A stretch of DNA of 64,000 nt from Hymenolepis diminuta. Taxonomy: Eukaryota; Platyhelminthes; Cestoda; Cyclophyllidea; Hymenolepididae. The position numbers and the translations under genes are program-made. The notes under the pieces are model-generated. The model was not told where the DNA came from. It saw only the letters and a program-made list of their open reading frames with translations, and searched no databases. Location: the NCBI GenBank assembly GCA_900708905.1, contig CAADRB010000003.1, forward strand, positions 1,970,602 through 2,034,601. The letters are read 5' to 3'. Below, piece by piece: positions 11,550-24,378 of this stretch; the first letter of the stretch is position 1; every line of letters begins with the position of its first letter.

Positions 11550-14500
11550 CCTGATCTAGACAATGACTGCACTGATCTTCCAGTTTGACTTCCCCCACTG
11601 ATCCACTCAGCGTGTAGGTATGGGCTTCACTTTGGTACAGCAAAGTTGTGAGTCTACTTCTGGCTTACATCATCGCCAGATCGACGACAGACTAATTAAC
11701 AAAATGTCTAGAGTATGCTTCTTATCAACAATGTGGAAGATAGATTTTCTGTTCCCAGAAGACAAAATATTCGCACTGATGTAAAAAACATACGTATTGG
11801 TTGCCTGTTAAAAGTTTTGCAGCCTTTATACCGGATTCCACCTACCCAAATTTATTCAGAATTTTTGCAGATAAAGTGAATTTTTGATGTGACAAGCTCT
11901 CTTCAACTTGATTTGGTTTTTTACACCAGTTGAAATGAATTGTGAATTGCTTCAGGCTTGAACTTTTCTTTGCTATTGATTTCTAAACTAAAGTACAACA
12001 GATCTAATGAAGTAGCTTGTTGCTCTGCAAAATATGCATAATAGCTGCTAAATTTAGAAGTTGTTTATAAATCTGAATACAGTCAGGGTGGAGGCTTTCT
12101 ATATTCAAAAGGACACATGTCTTATTTATTTTAAATTCACCAATAACGCCAAGGGGAAATCAAGACAAGGTGGCCTATTCAAACGGATATCTTTTAGCCT
12201 CCGACTCCATAGAACACAAACAAGAAATTGCCTTCTGAATTCACTAATTTACATGATTAAAATTACACCAAAAATCAAAGGAACTAGGTTTGGGCAGTTT
12301 ACAGTTGACCTGAATTGAGTTCGTGTGGGTGGGAATATGTGAATTATTTTATTTTGAAATTTATTAAAAGGACAATTACGGGGTTTATTTTGTAATACTT
12401 AAATCTAAATTTTGTGCTAATTCTGGACTGTAGGAAGTATTCTATGTAATTTTCTGTTCGAGACGAGGCAACATAGGTTTCTCTTATCGTTATTATTAGA
12501 TCTTACCTTGAGTGAACTCAAATGAGCTCTGTTATGCTTAAAATGACATCGGTTGTCCTATACACCTACTCATAACTGTAAAAAGATACATACGACTGAA
12601 AGCGTCATGACTACTTAATTAATTGTATCAACTGATCAAAAAGCTCAGAATATCGCGTAAAAAAGGCTTGTCTAGAGTTACAAAGACGAAAATGAGTTTT
12701 AAACGTAAAAAATTTGATATTACGAAGTGAATTATATCCCTTGTGAACAAGTATAGAACCATATGCTTCTTGAATTTAAATAAAGTAGGCGCATGATATG
12801 ATTTTATTGATTCTCTGCTTCACCCACTGTCAGCCAACCAGCGTAGCATTGCACTCAGGGGATCACATCAGTGAATTTTTGATTCAGAATATTGAGTTTT
12901 AAGGCACAACTCTATTGCTCCGCGATAAGCCTTATTAAGCCACTCCCAAATGTCATAATACTAAGGACTAAGATCAAGGGCTTATTTGACAACGGTAATG
13001 TAAATAATTATAAAGAGAATGAGGATTGAGAAGAAATGCTTGCACTGAGTGTGCAAAAACTGGGGTGTGAAGAACAGTAAGATAAACTAAGTCATATCGT
13101 GGCAGTGTTGAAAGAACAATTTTTATCCAAATCCCTAATCTAATAAAACGCTGTTAAATTCAATCCATAATTCATGAAATCAAATGTTTGGTTCTATTGT
13201 CCTTCAGATTTTGTATTTCGACTAGAAAATATCCAATGGAAATTAACTAATCCAACTTTCAAAAGATATAGTGATCAAACTGTTTTAATCATATCTTGGG
13301 ATTCAGCTAAATTTTCATATTTTACAATCCTTACCATTCCTTCTTCTTAAAAGTAACGTTGAATGCTATGTGTCGCCTTATCACAAAATATTTTTTCACT
13401 TTTTTTATTGCCATGAGATTTCAGTAACTTTCTTAAGGTTCGTGAATTCGGAACAACATTCACTGCCAATTTTTTTAAATGTAAAATTAGAAATAAAAAT
13501 CAGGCAAGTTGAAAATTCTGTTCTCCTCATTCTCTAATTATTGGTGAGGGAGATTTTTAAGTTGGAAACAATTATCATGAGAGGAAGTACTTTTGAAGAA
13601 AGTCTCAGGCATTTTGCATATGAAATTGAGTTGAAAATTTTGTTTGAGTGTGTGAAAACTAATAGGTTGAATTTCGAAATTTATTTTTCAAAATTACGAT
13701 AACAGTACTAGAAATAAGATTGTGGACAAGAATTTGGGAAACATAACTGATTAGAATGCCTTTGGAAACAATGTTGTATCATTGTCAATTCCATGTAAAT
13801 GCTCTCACTTAATAAAAAATCAATAGTGTGCAATATGTTTTCTCCAAAAACGCTGAGCATGGTACAAGTACTAAGAATATGCCCCTTGAATATTATAACC
13901 ACTCAAGTAATTACATTTTTACGGTCAGCGCTCTAAAATACTCACCAATACAGCTTTGAATGCCTTTAGAATGAAATGAGAAAAAAGTGTATTTCAAGAA
14001 TTAATGTGAGTAGAAATATCTCCAGAATGAGGTTTTAGAAGTTTAGGAGAGAAACGTGTACATTTTGATTAAGCGAATAATAAATTATTTTTCTATTTAA
14101 TAGAATGCTTCAACAAATAATTTATGCCCTAATCTTAACGTCACAAATCAAAATGGGTGTATTCTTCAAAGGAATTCATGCTAATGAAGGTTGGAACTAA
14201 TGAGCATGAGACTGAATCCCCTTTTAATTTAAATTGGTTTTTCTATCGTCTTAAAGAGACATGCCCCGGATCCACCGGGTAAGCCAATGAAAAGGCTTTT
14301 TAAATCTATGCATCTCTCCGTAATTTTGTGATGTTTAACAATGAAAATTTGTTTTTGTGACAAAAATGTTAAATACATATTTTTGAACCAGAGGCCTCTT
14401 TGAAGTTTGATAGAGCTTGTTTTCCACTTGAATATAAGTGGCGTCACCCTCGGCAACTTAAAATAATGGCAAACTGAGGTTGAAGTGCAAATTTTTTATT

Positions 14501-14624
14501 TTTCCTTTCAATTAGTTCATAACGAAAATGCATTTTCTATTTCTCTATTAACTTTCTGGCCCATATACTTTGACCTTCACCTATCGTAAGTTTTAACTGA
14601 CCTGTCCTTTTAATCGCCTGATGG

Positions 14625-14647
14625 ATCAGGCACTACTAGTGCCTGAT
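14625..14647. repeat. 23-base palindrome
   Basis: Two 11-base arms (ATCAGGCACTA and its reverse complement) separated by one base. A third CCTGAT lies just left at 14617-14622. It sits about 0.3 kb before the mariner relic. It could be a transposon footprint, a MITE centre or a binding site for a dimeric protein. Confidence 0.75.
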
Positions 14648-14929
14648 TGACCAGTTTATACAATGATGTCCTGTCATATCGAGTTGATAATTGATCCATC
14701 AAAAACCGATTACCTAAATCAGCTAAAAATTTGAATGAGCTCTCAAAGCATAGAGTGTGAAAGGTATCTGAGGGCACTTAAATATCTGTAATTTAAACTA
14801 ATTCGATAAAAATTGGTGTATTTTTATGGCAGATACCACTATAATTGATAAAATGAAAAGACACTCTGTAATAGTGTCTATAAAGGCGAAATAGAGAAAT
14901 TTAGAAGTCACAAGATTTCTAAAAGTCGG

Positions 14930-15984
14930 CAGATTTTTATTTGTGAAATTAGAAAAGAGCTGAATGAAAACGATGGAGATGAATTGGCCGCCACGAGGAA
15001 GAGGAAGCAGCATTGTCAACGCTCTGCTGATTCACTCACACAGAACACCTGAGTTTGTCAGAAGAGTGCATGAGATGAAGGACGAAAATCAGGAGAAGTC
15101 AATGCGTGACATCTTGCCAAAGATCATTAAGTGTCTGAAGGAACAGCAATATAAAAGGAATCATCATTGTTCATCAACATCTCGAATACGAATCCTAAGT
15201 TCTTAGATGAGGTCAGTTTATGAGGATAAAAACAACTTAAGAGAATTGCTTAATGCGTGCAGAACGATTCTTAAAGAAATCGAAGCAGTCAGAAAAACAC
15301 TAGTGTCTTTGGTTTTTCTTCGACCACAAAACTTCCACCTGGATGAAGAACTCCATCCAAGAACTGATAGGTGCCTATGTGGGGCCGACCCCGCTGAAGT
15401 TCCAATTGTTGTGCGCACGAATTTCTATGAACAGTGATGCTTTTCGGAGTTGTTAGCAGCGAAGAGCATATCATGACTCCTCGATTTTTTCCATAGGACC
15501 TTAGGGTCAATGTAGATACAGATGCCTATTTGAAGGCTCTTCAAACCATTGTTATTAAGGTTTCTTGGATAGACAGCGTTATCAATGATGGAAGACCCTA
15601 CGTCTTCCAACAACATTCGGCCCCATCCCATAGACCTCTCATAACTCAGAATTGGATAGATGACGGAGGATTTTCATCATCATGTCACACCAAACTTCTT
15701 ATGACCTCCTAACTCCTCATTAGACCTTAATCCTTTGCATTATTACGTATGAGGTGGGGCGGGCCAATAGTCCGAGGAACGGAGGACATTTATAAAGACC
15801 ACCTGATTTAGTAAAAGCTTGAAGTCAGTCGCCTTCGGACTCGAATTGAGTCGGTGATAGAAGTCGAAGGTGGATACATAGAATAAAAGCTTAGTTAATA
15901 TTATTTTTATTTATTTTGTTACAAGAAATTGAAGCTTCGGTCATTAATAGTTTCATTTTCTGCTTTTTTAAAAGTGCGTATGGT
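14930..15984 (+). mobile_element. decayed mariner-family transposon, copy 1
   Basis: Relic of a Tc1/mariner superfamily transposon. Transposase pieces appear in order but in shifting frames: TPEFVRRVHEM and KSMRDIL (N-terminal region, about 15045-15110), DRCLCGADPAEVPIVV (about 15368-15415), WIDSVIND then GRPYVFQQHSAPSH (about 15567-15635) and a DFHHHVTPNL-like stretch (about 15660-15700), ending near VIEVEGGYIE (about 15855-15885). These match the mariner layout with the catalytic-domain YVFQQDSAP and LDYYVWG motifs. There are many stops and frameshifts and no intact transposase, so it is not autonomous. Homology with the second copy ends at AAAGTGCGTATGGT (15971-15984), a likely terminal-repeat edge; the matching left end was not found. 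Confidence 0.85.
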
Positions 15985-18900
15985 CTATATATGCACAAAT
16001 GCAATAAGTTTATACACTTTTAATAAAATCAGAAATTAAAAAGGTTTAGATTACGATCTGCAAACTAATATACCAACCAAAAGAAGGAAAAAGAAATTTT
16101 GATTGTTAGAGCGAAAACGCTGCACTTTTAACGTCATCATTCTCTCCCCACGTCATCTTTCAATAACGAATTCTTCCCTTTCCTTTCCTACTACTCTGAG
16201 ATGTTTAATCCTCCGAAAAGAATACTAAAAAAATACTAAAAACGAATGAAAATTAAATGGGAAATAAAATGTGGGATCATTAATACGAAGTGGAGATTTC
16301 CTGGCTTCGGTGGGGAAGCCAGTCCCAATAAATTTCGATTGGGGAGGGGATTAATTGAATTTAATTAATTTAATAAAATTATTAAGCGTTTTTTCTAAAT
16401 TTTATTATAAATTCAGACATTTAGTGAAGTAAATCTTTCACGCAAGTTAGTTCCAAGTAAGAGGAGAATTTTATGAGGTAGTGGCTAATAGTGCTAGCAC
16501 TCCTTACTTACTATAACTTGTACTACAAGCTGAAGTCTTCTTCTATACTTCCTCACAGATATTCAAGAGGTATTTGTAATTAATATTGTTTTCAATATCA
16601 ATTAATCTGGAGTTAAGCTGAAGGATTAAACATGCCACCTTTATCGTGCTGAAGTAGGCCTTAAAAAACTTTGTTTACTATCCCCAATGACCATCTCCAC
16701 TTGTCAGGATCTGAGGATATAAAGGTATATCTTGGAAGCGATCAGGAGCAGGGAGTCTAATTGCATCGAACTTAATGTAGGAAGAATGAATTTATATTGA
16801 TCTTGAGAATGGAGGAAAATGCTAATGAAGTCTTGCATACTTCTTGCCAAATCATATAAATAAATGAGTCGAATGGTGGCATCTCCATCGCTTCAGTAAG
16901 TTTTATCCAGTCAGCATTTCACTCAAATTATGACTTCTCCGATCGATTTATATTATGCCTAGAAAGCCAATGTCAACGATTACAGTAAAACTAACTTAAA
17001 TAACTGAATTTTTACAGACTGCAACGTCTTTTATATACATTCAAGGGCTTTTTGAATCCATCATCTTCATTTCAAATAAAATAAAATTGTCTCAAATGCA
17101 CTTACACACATTCTTAAGACACACATGCATGAGACTTACGCAACTGGATCTCTACAGGATTTTAACGACCATCATCCAATTAAACCAAAGAATTAGCTGC
17201 TGGACTAGCGAATGCTATTTGTTTGACCAGTTTAGGTAAGGAATTGCTCGCATTGGCGTTGGTGATGCTGAGCTAGAATCAGCTTATTAAGGATATTTCT
17301 CGTCCGCATTATTTATTACAATAAAGATTGATCTGAATAAAGTCAACTTTTTTTACCCTATTTTACAGATCATTAACGAGAGTATTGGCGGTTAATTACT
17401 ATTAAACTCAATTATTCATTTGGTTCCACGAATGAATGGTATATTATTGTATCACATTACCTGAATGACAAATGCACGAATATTTAAAAGAGAGGGAAAG
17501 GTAGCGTATTAATATGGGTTTTAATCAACCTACGACATACTGGTCTCAACATATTCAACTCAGACTTCTTCCCCTTCTTCTCCCTCCTTTTCACACAATT
17601 CATGACTTTTGGTTCGCATAATGACTTATCGTCCCCATTCACAGAATAATATTTGTTTGCGTTTTAACTTTTGTATGGTTTTTCATAATTTGTCTAATTA
17701 CCTTCATGTCTGCTTCTCTGTAGTTGGCTTCTACTAAATCGGATACTAGACTTAACACTTATAAAGATTATATCGTCTTTTACTCTTCCTCCAGATGCTA
17801 AGAGGAATCAAATGATCATTTGACTCTAAGAAGGTTTTTAATGAAGGCGTTTGTTCTAACACATTTGCATTATTTCCACGACTCAAATTTTCGTATTTCC
17901 TCCAATTAAAATCCCCATTAAAATGAAAAGACAAGCAGGTTAATTCCTTTCAATTTTGCTTCCGATTGACACATTTACTTGATTTTCCACTTTCTTCTTT
18001 TTATGTTTTGTCATCCGCCCAAAACCTTTTGATCCCGTTAGGTGGAACATGATTGAATTGTATTGTGCATGTTTCTTTTTCAAACCATCTGAGGTTATTT
18101 TATGTCAATTAGTCACTCCTACCATTGAAAAGAAGCATGCACATGCTTTATAACTGCAATATCTTGATACCTAAAATGAGAAACTTCTCGTAAACAGCGT
18201 TTCGACTCTCAGCAGTCAATCATATAAATAGTCACCGTTAAGTTTTTGCGTTGCAGACATAAAATATACCTAGTCACCTTTGTTCGCTATAGGAGGGGTA
18301 GTATAAATAGACCTTTATTAAGGTGCATCGTGTAAAGCAGGTAGAAGTGAAAGAGGCATAAAGTATACAAGACGTATGAAAAAAGAAGGAACAACGACGT
18401 GGTTTGTGGCTTAAACGCAATATTATTTCAGTGGTCGCATAGCGACATTTCAGTAGTGATGTACATTTACTACGCAATACTTGCAACAATATTGATTTTG
18501 TAAGTTCGGAATAGTTTATATATCAGGAGGAGAGGAATCGAGAAAAAAGAAGTCAACTAGTCGTATTCGTTTATATTTTTGGCAATAACACTTATAAAAT
18601 GTTTATTCGTTATCGCCATTCGAAAAGACCATTACCCGAAATCATCAGTTTTACCTATTGACATTGAAAAATATAGATCCCCATAAATAAAATAATGGTT
18701 TATATTTTCGCACCTGAGGTCTGCATATTAATTACTGAGTTTAATGTGTTCTGTTGATCACTTACAAGTGAGAACGGGCAAACCTAGGAAAAGGGAAACA
18801 GTAGTTAGAGAAATGCAGCAATTTATAGGAAGAGCAATATATTTTAGCAGATTTTATTGAAAGTTAATAAGTTTAATTTTATTAAAAATCAATACCTATA

Positions 18901-21900
18901 TGTACATCCCTTGACTACGATAAATGTTCAAAATAAGAGGAATCTGAAATATAATTATTATTAGTTATGCATAATTTATTAAGCAAAATATCATCAAAAC
19001 AGTTCCTAAATATTTCTCGCCTACACTTCCTTTCTTTAATAGCCCCCAAATAAATAAGATAAATTAATTGTCTTGGGAACTCATAGGGTTCGGTTCAAAT
19101 TGGAGAAATGAGCGAATGAATGTCAGGTGCAATTTACTGCCTCTGTCTTGCATCTTGTGTATCTCTCTTTTCGAAGGCTTAATTGAAATTTGCTTATTGA
19201 ATCGGGCGATTTTATTAAAATTATGTTCCGCCAAGACAATCAACAAGTGCTCATTTGACTTCCCTTTAAGAGATAAGATTAAAGTAACTATTAGTAACGT
19301 TGGCATTATGTTTACAGTAAAGAGAAAAGAGAATAATTTAAACGAACGTTCGAGAAATTGAAAACGTAGTAAAATGACAACCTAAGGAATGGTTATGGTC
19401 AAGTTTCGATAAGTCGCACAAGTAAAATAGTCATCCGAATTGAAAGTAATTGAAGGAATACTTTTGTGTTGTAATCTTCGTGCGATAAAATAGCGTTAAC
19501 TACACTTTTTAGAACAATCATCCCATTCTTTTCCGCCGTAGTTTTTATGCGCACAAGTATTTTAATACCTCTTTCGATGGTATTGTCCAGCATGAATGTT
19601 TCGGGACGTACACTAAGATGCCAACTAATTCCATACCGAGGGGTTTATGCATCTTTGTTGTTGGAACACTTAAATACCCTTCAGTTTCTCTTTCTACTCG
19701 TCTCTCATCCTTATCGGCGATAAGAAGTAGATGACCTTGATAATCTGGCAATTTTTCCACCTTTCTCATAATCTGAGTCAGCATTAGCTGCAATACAATT
19801 TCAGTGAGCATCCAGCGATACTAACAATCTACAAAAACTACCCTCTCTCTCCACGATACATATAAAGTCTCTTATTTCGTTTTATTTATCACTCCAAGCA
19901 CATTTTTTATTTCCAGCATTTAAAGATAGGAGTTAGGGTTTATTTAAAATCATTACTCTCTTAGTTTTATTTGCATCCCTTCTTCAAACCAGGTGTCCAA
20001 ATTGCATGATTTCTATTGCAATCAACAAATTGGCGAATTCACGTGGATGTTCACAATGACAGAAGGCATGATTTCATCTCTTATTTGTTAAATTTGAGTA
20101 CTCTCCTCTACCCCAAAGCCGAATTTGGTTTACACTAATTTCAAAATTATATCATGAATCTAAACCCACCAGTGTACCTATTTAATGAGTAATTAAGCGT
20201 CATATTATGACTTCAAAATTTGTTTCAATTATTCCAAAAAGTTGTATTTTGCACCAAGGACATTCGTGCCTTACTAGTTAACACAAATTCTTGGGCCGTC
20301 GGTTACCTTCACTTGTTATTGAAGTGATAAGACAAGAATTTCTGTTTTCAATAGCAGACTATTATTATAACCCACAGCACGGCAAAATCATTACAATTTA
20401 TACTTTGAGAAAGTATTTGAAACCGATTAGCTTAAAATCCGACAAATATCAGAGTGGAGATGGGAGTCGAAAAGATGTTGAGAATAAGTCAGTGTATCAA
20501 AGATTCCTACAGTATTTAACTTCCGGATTTGGGTTATTACAACACTTTAATGCTCCAAAACTCAAATTTCATGAGTTACTGAAATACTGCGTAACTTCTT
20601 ATTTATGATATCAGTAGCTTATTGATCGTTTGTTTAATTATAGTGGTCAGTTTTGCAGCCTCAGCTCAATTTTCTTCCGAAGGTTGAAAAAATGATAATG
20701 ATAATAACGTGACACTAAGCAAGTTAGGTGATCTTGACATTAGCAGAGCTGAGATAACTAACATTTGCATTCTTTATTTTGCTCATTAAAAACTTACAAA
20801 TCACAATTTTTAATTAAAATACTGTCCTTGGCACAATCAGTGTAATAGTATTTAGGGCCAATAGATAATTTTATAAAGAAATATTTTTATTACTCTTTTT
20901 CTAAAAATAGCTGCTGGAAGTGCTGATAAAAACGGCTCGCACGTCAGCTTTGACATGAAGTAAGACATTTCACTTGCGGGAGAAAGAATAAACAGAGTAG
21001 ATGCGAAAGGTGGGTAGGGACAATTGTTGTTTGAGAAGCAAATCGAAATAAAGTCATATCGTTGGGGACATTCGAATTGAAAATTGTTTACAGATAAATA
21101 ACAGCCTTGGTTTTTCCAATAATGAAACCATAGCCGATTTAGGCAAATTAAAAATAGTTTAGTGGTAATTTTAATCATAAATTCGGTGCTATTAATCATC
21201 AGCTCCTTGAACTACCGCTTCGGCTTTCTAAATAAATATGCTAAGAGTTGTATCGACCCGCGACTACCATCAAAGTCAATAAAAATCGGTGAGCAACAGT
21301 TACCATTAGTTAAAAATGGAGGTATCGAAGTAACCAATTTGATTATCGTAGACGAACGTTCGAAGCCCTAAATGACCACCTCCACCGATTTATTCGGAGC
21401 AAGCGGTAAAAGACCGAATGTGAGTTTCAAAATAATTAGAATTAGAACAAATTAAATTGTTTCAATCAAAACAACACATTTCAAAACTTTGGTCATAGTA
21501 TATGAATAAATAGTTTTGATTAATATCCTTTAAATATTAATTAAGTTTAACCAAGTTACGACTCATAAGTAGCATGGGAGCACAACTTTATAGCAAAGTT
21601 ATGATTCGCAAAGCAAATTGCATTAACATTAATTAATTAAATTAAAGAGATATATTGGATATCAATTTGATTATAATTTTTTTATTATTTCAGATAGATA
21701 AAATATTTACAGGTAAAATGCATTAATTATAAATTCACGGTCTGATGCATAGATCACGCTTTCGACGGTTGTTCGATCGGAAATTGAGAGCCTTGTGGGA
21801 TGTTTCATCCCATTACACGCTGACATCAACAAAGCCAGCATTCAAATCCTGCATATTTTAGCTATTTTAAAATGCAGAAAATGTTTTTGCATGAATAAAA

Positions 21901-24089
21901 ACCAATTTCATTAGCAATTTGACCAAGTAACTAATATCTGATGAGTAAATTCTCACGCTTCTGGTGTTACAAACCTCGTACAAATTTAAGGCTGCCAGTC
22001 TCACTGAACGCAAGGGTATTCATTTTTTATGAAGTTATTGTGAGAAATGGGAAGATATCTTAATGAATATCCTATTTGATAGTGTATCTACTTCTTTGTT
22101 GAAAGCAAAAATTAATTAAAATCAAGAGAAAATTATCACAATTTCATTGTAACATGAATCTCCTCTCTTTTAAACAACCTGACTCATTATAAGCATTTAT
22201 CATTGTCAAATTTTTCTTCACAAACATTATTACTTTTGTCACTTTGGTTGTGTTTCGTGAATTTCGAAAAAAGATATTATGCCTTTACAGACCACACACA
22301 CTTTACTGCGACATGCATCGCATGTTTGGCAACTGGGGAGGCTGTAGCAATACTTTTGGGGACTTTGTTCTTTTCGTCAGCAAATTCTGGCTAGCATAAA
22401 CATTTTATGCACCAGATCACAACACTAGGGTTAATCTCCCTGCAGAAACTTTGCAGATCAGCGTAAAATGGACTAAGCAGGTGGGCAATAATTGATCTGC
22501 TGCGGGTGAGGCCATAGATTTTAAATGCTCAACAGCTCAACCGTGGTTTAATGCTGATGCTTGTATCACAACTCTTCGTGTTGCCACTAAACGGAAGAAA
22601 TAAATAATGAAAGAATGAATAAAATTATAATTATTATATGCTCATTTTTAAATTTATTATTTTTTTTACTTTATTAATGGGATTATTCTTCAAATATAAA
22701 TTTATTTAGGATACATAACTGATTTATATCATCTTAATTTGCGTTTTAAAGACTGGTTCAAACTCCTCTGATAACAGAAGAATGACTGTATTTGGAACAG
22801 ACCACGTTTTATAACTGGAGGAAATTGATAAAGTGCGTAAAGACAGGGATGGGAATCAGACATATAACCAGGTGAAGAAGTGAATCACGAGAGATAAGGT
22901 CACGTCACTAAGATGAAATTTAATCAAGATGTCTTCAAGCACTCGTTCGAAGTCTTCATCATATGCTTCAGCCACCTTAAACTTTAGTTTCTATTATAAA
23001 TTTATTATTGTAGAAAAATTAATGTCTTTGTCATCATATCAAGACCAATTAGTAATCAATGGCTTGCACTCCAAAATTAATTTAACTTTAATGACTAATC
23101 GTTTAAAATGGAGTTTAAATCCATCTAATATATGAAAGGTCAATGACGAAAACCCATAGATAAAAGTTTAAGAACAGAGTGAGTCTTGCTGGCATAGGTT
23201 TATTTGATCAGGGAAGCACACTAACTGAGTAATTTTTGATTCAGGCTCACATGAAGCAACAGCAAGACGATCCACTTGCATTTGGCTCCTATAAAAAGAA
23301 GAAAACCATTTTCTTTAAATTTATTCATATTGGTGTTTTCATTCAAATTCAAGCAATTAATTGCCCAATGATATGATTTCATTTGGGAATGAGAGATACT
23401 TTCCAGCGATTTTTCCCTGCATAGGTACACGAATTAAAAGATTAAAGACAATAGCTGCCCTTGTCATTTAGTTATATTTTATTATTAAAATTTGAAAATA
23501 GAGCGAGAATGAGAAATAACTGTACTTGCAATGTTGACAATAAATTGAGAAAAAAATAAATAATAACAATGATTTTAGGCTAAAAATGTGAGACAATGGG
23601 TTAATTGTAAAAATGCCACAAAATTCGGTGGAAATTTTGAGACTTTTAACAAAAAAAATGTCACATTAATTTTCATGTCTGTATACCGGGCAATTTTATT
23701 CCTGCCATATCTCCCTGTTTGGCAAAGCAATTTGACATTTTCCGGGCGTATTTGACATTGCTGTACCTTTTGTCAGTGAAAAAGTTGGAATTTGAACTAA
23801 TATTAAGTAAAGTAAGTGTTTTACGTATTTCTCCTCGATAATTAACGCCGATAGGGCAGTAAATTATGAAGCTTAACAATAGCTAGAAAGGTTCAAACCA
23901 CTTTTCAGGGGTCCGAATAGTAAAAGTAGGGCTAATTGAGATTGAGAGCCAACCTCCTATTACGACTTATCCACTAGAGTACTAAAACGAGTAAAAAAGA
24001 CGCGACTTTTCTTTAATATTGCGATAAGGTTGATCATAGAGCTAAGTGAGGGGTCTGCATAATGAAGTATTCTGGATGATCTTACTTTT
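15985..24089. other. gene-free stretch
   Basis: About 8 kb of AT-rich sequence. Longer open frames (19545-19811 minus, 20291-20608 plus, 20852-21199 minus) showed no recognisable motif and no splice context. The segment 22400-22620 is less AT-rich and ends in GGAAGAAATAAATAATG, reminiscent of a retroposon 3' end, but I could not tie it to a family. Confidence 0.45.
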
Positions 24090-24345
24090 ACTATCGAGAG
24101 ATTTCACATTTAGGCCATATTGAAAAACTTGCCAAATTCTCTTACGAAGCTCTTTTGAGTCCCCAGATGTGATTATGAGTTAGAAAGATACTAGTTAATC
24201 TTCCCCAGACTTGGGATAAGATACCTATTTGATTTTGGATGTTGTGTTAACAGCGTATCTTGGAGTAACCGTATCTCTGTCTTATCTTTCCTTCTCTAAC
24301 TTTGTTTATTAGACATATTTTCTTGCTACAGAAGCTTAAATTCCT
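24090..24345 (+). repeat. degenerate LTR fragment related to the gypsy LTRs in this window
   Basis: The segment around 24247-24303 (AGCGTATCTTGGAGTAAC, then ATCTCTGTCTTATC) aligns with AGCGACTTTGGAGTAACT...CATCTGTCTTGCC of the clearer LTR at 43251-43494. The alignment is partial and the boundaries are estimates. It lies antisense to the small GTPase gene and overlaps its presumed 3' UTR. Confidence 0.3.
24305..24310 (-). terminator. polyadenylation signal AATAAA
   Basis: AATAAA on the minus strand, 69 bases after the GTPase stop codon. Its position supports reading the last GTPase exon through to the stop at 24379. Confidence 0.5.
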
Positions 24346-24378
24346 AGGATTACAATAGTGCAGAAGGAACTCTACTTT

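Larger units (their letters stand above)
9441..14929. other. gene-free stretch
   Basis: About 5.5 kb of AT-rich sequence without a recognisable gene. Open frames (for example 12061-12318 plus, 11017-11211 minus, 14229-14456 minus) are short, start at non-ATG codons or have random composition. The block at about 11460-11700 is less AT-rich than its surroundings and may be a repeat fragment. It also holds two inverted repeats listed separately. Confidence 0.5.

Noticed and set aside
19545..19811. 88-codon minus-strand frame with a somewhat protein-like sequence
   Set aside because: It starts with ATG but matches nothing I know, and no adjoining exon, polyadenylation signal or repeat relation could be shown.
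20852..21199. 115-codon minus-strand frame
   Set aside because: Random composition with many Ile, Phe, Tyr and no domain; neighbouring frames are equally open by chance.
22753..22768. GGTTCAAACTCC, resembling a tRNA B box
   Set aside because: No matching A box or cloverleaf could be folded at the right distance.
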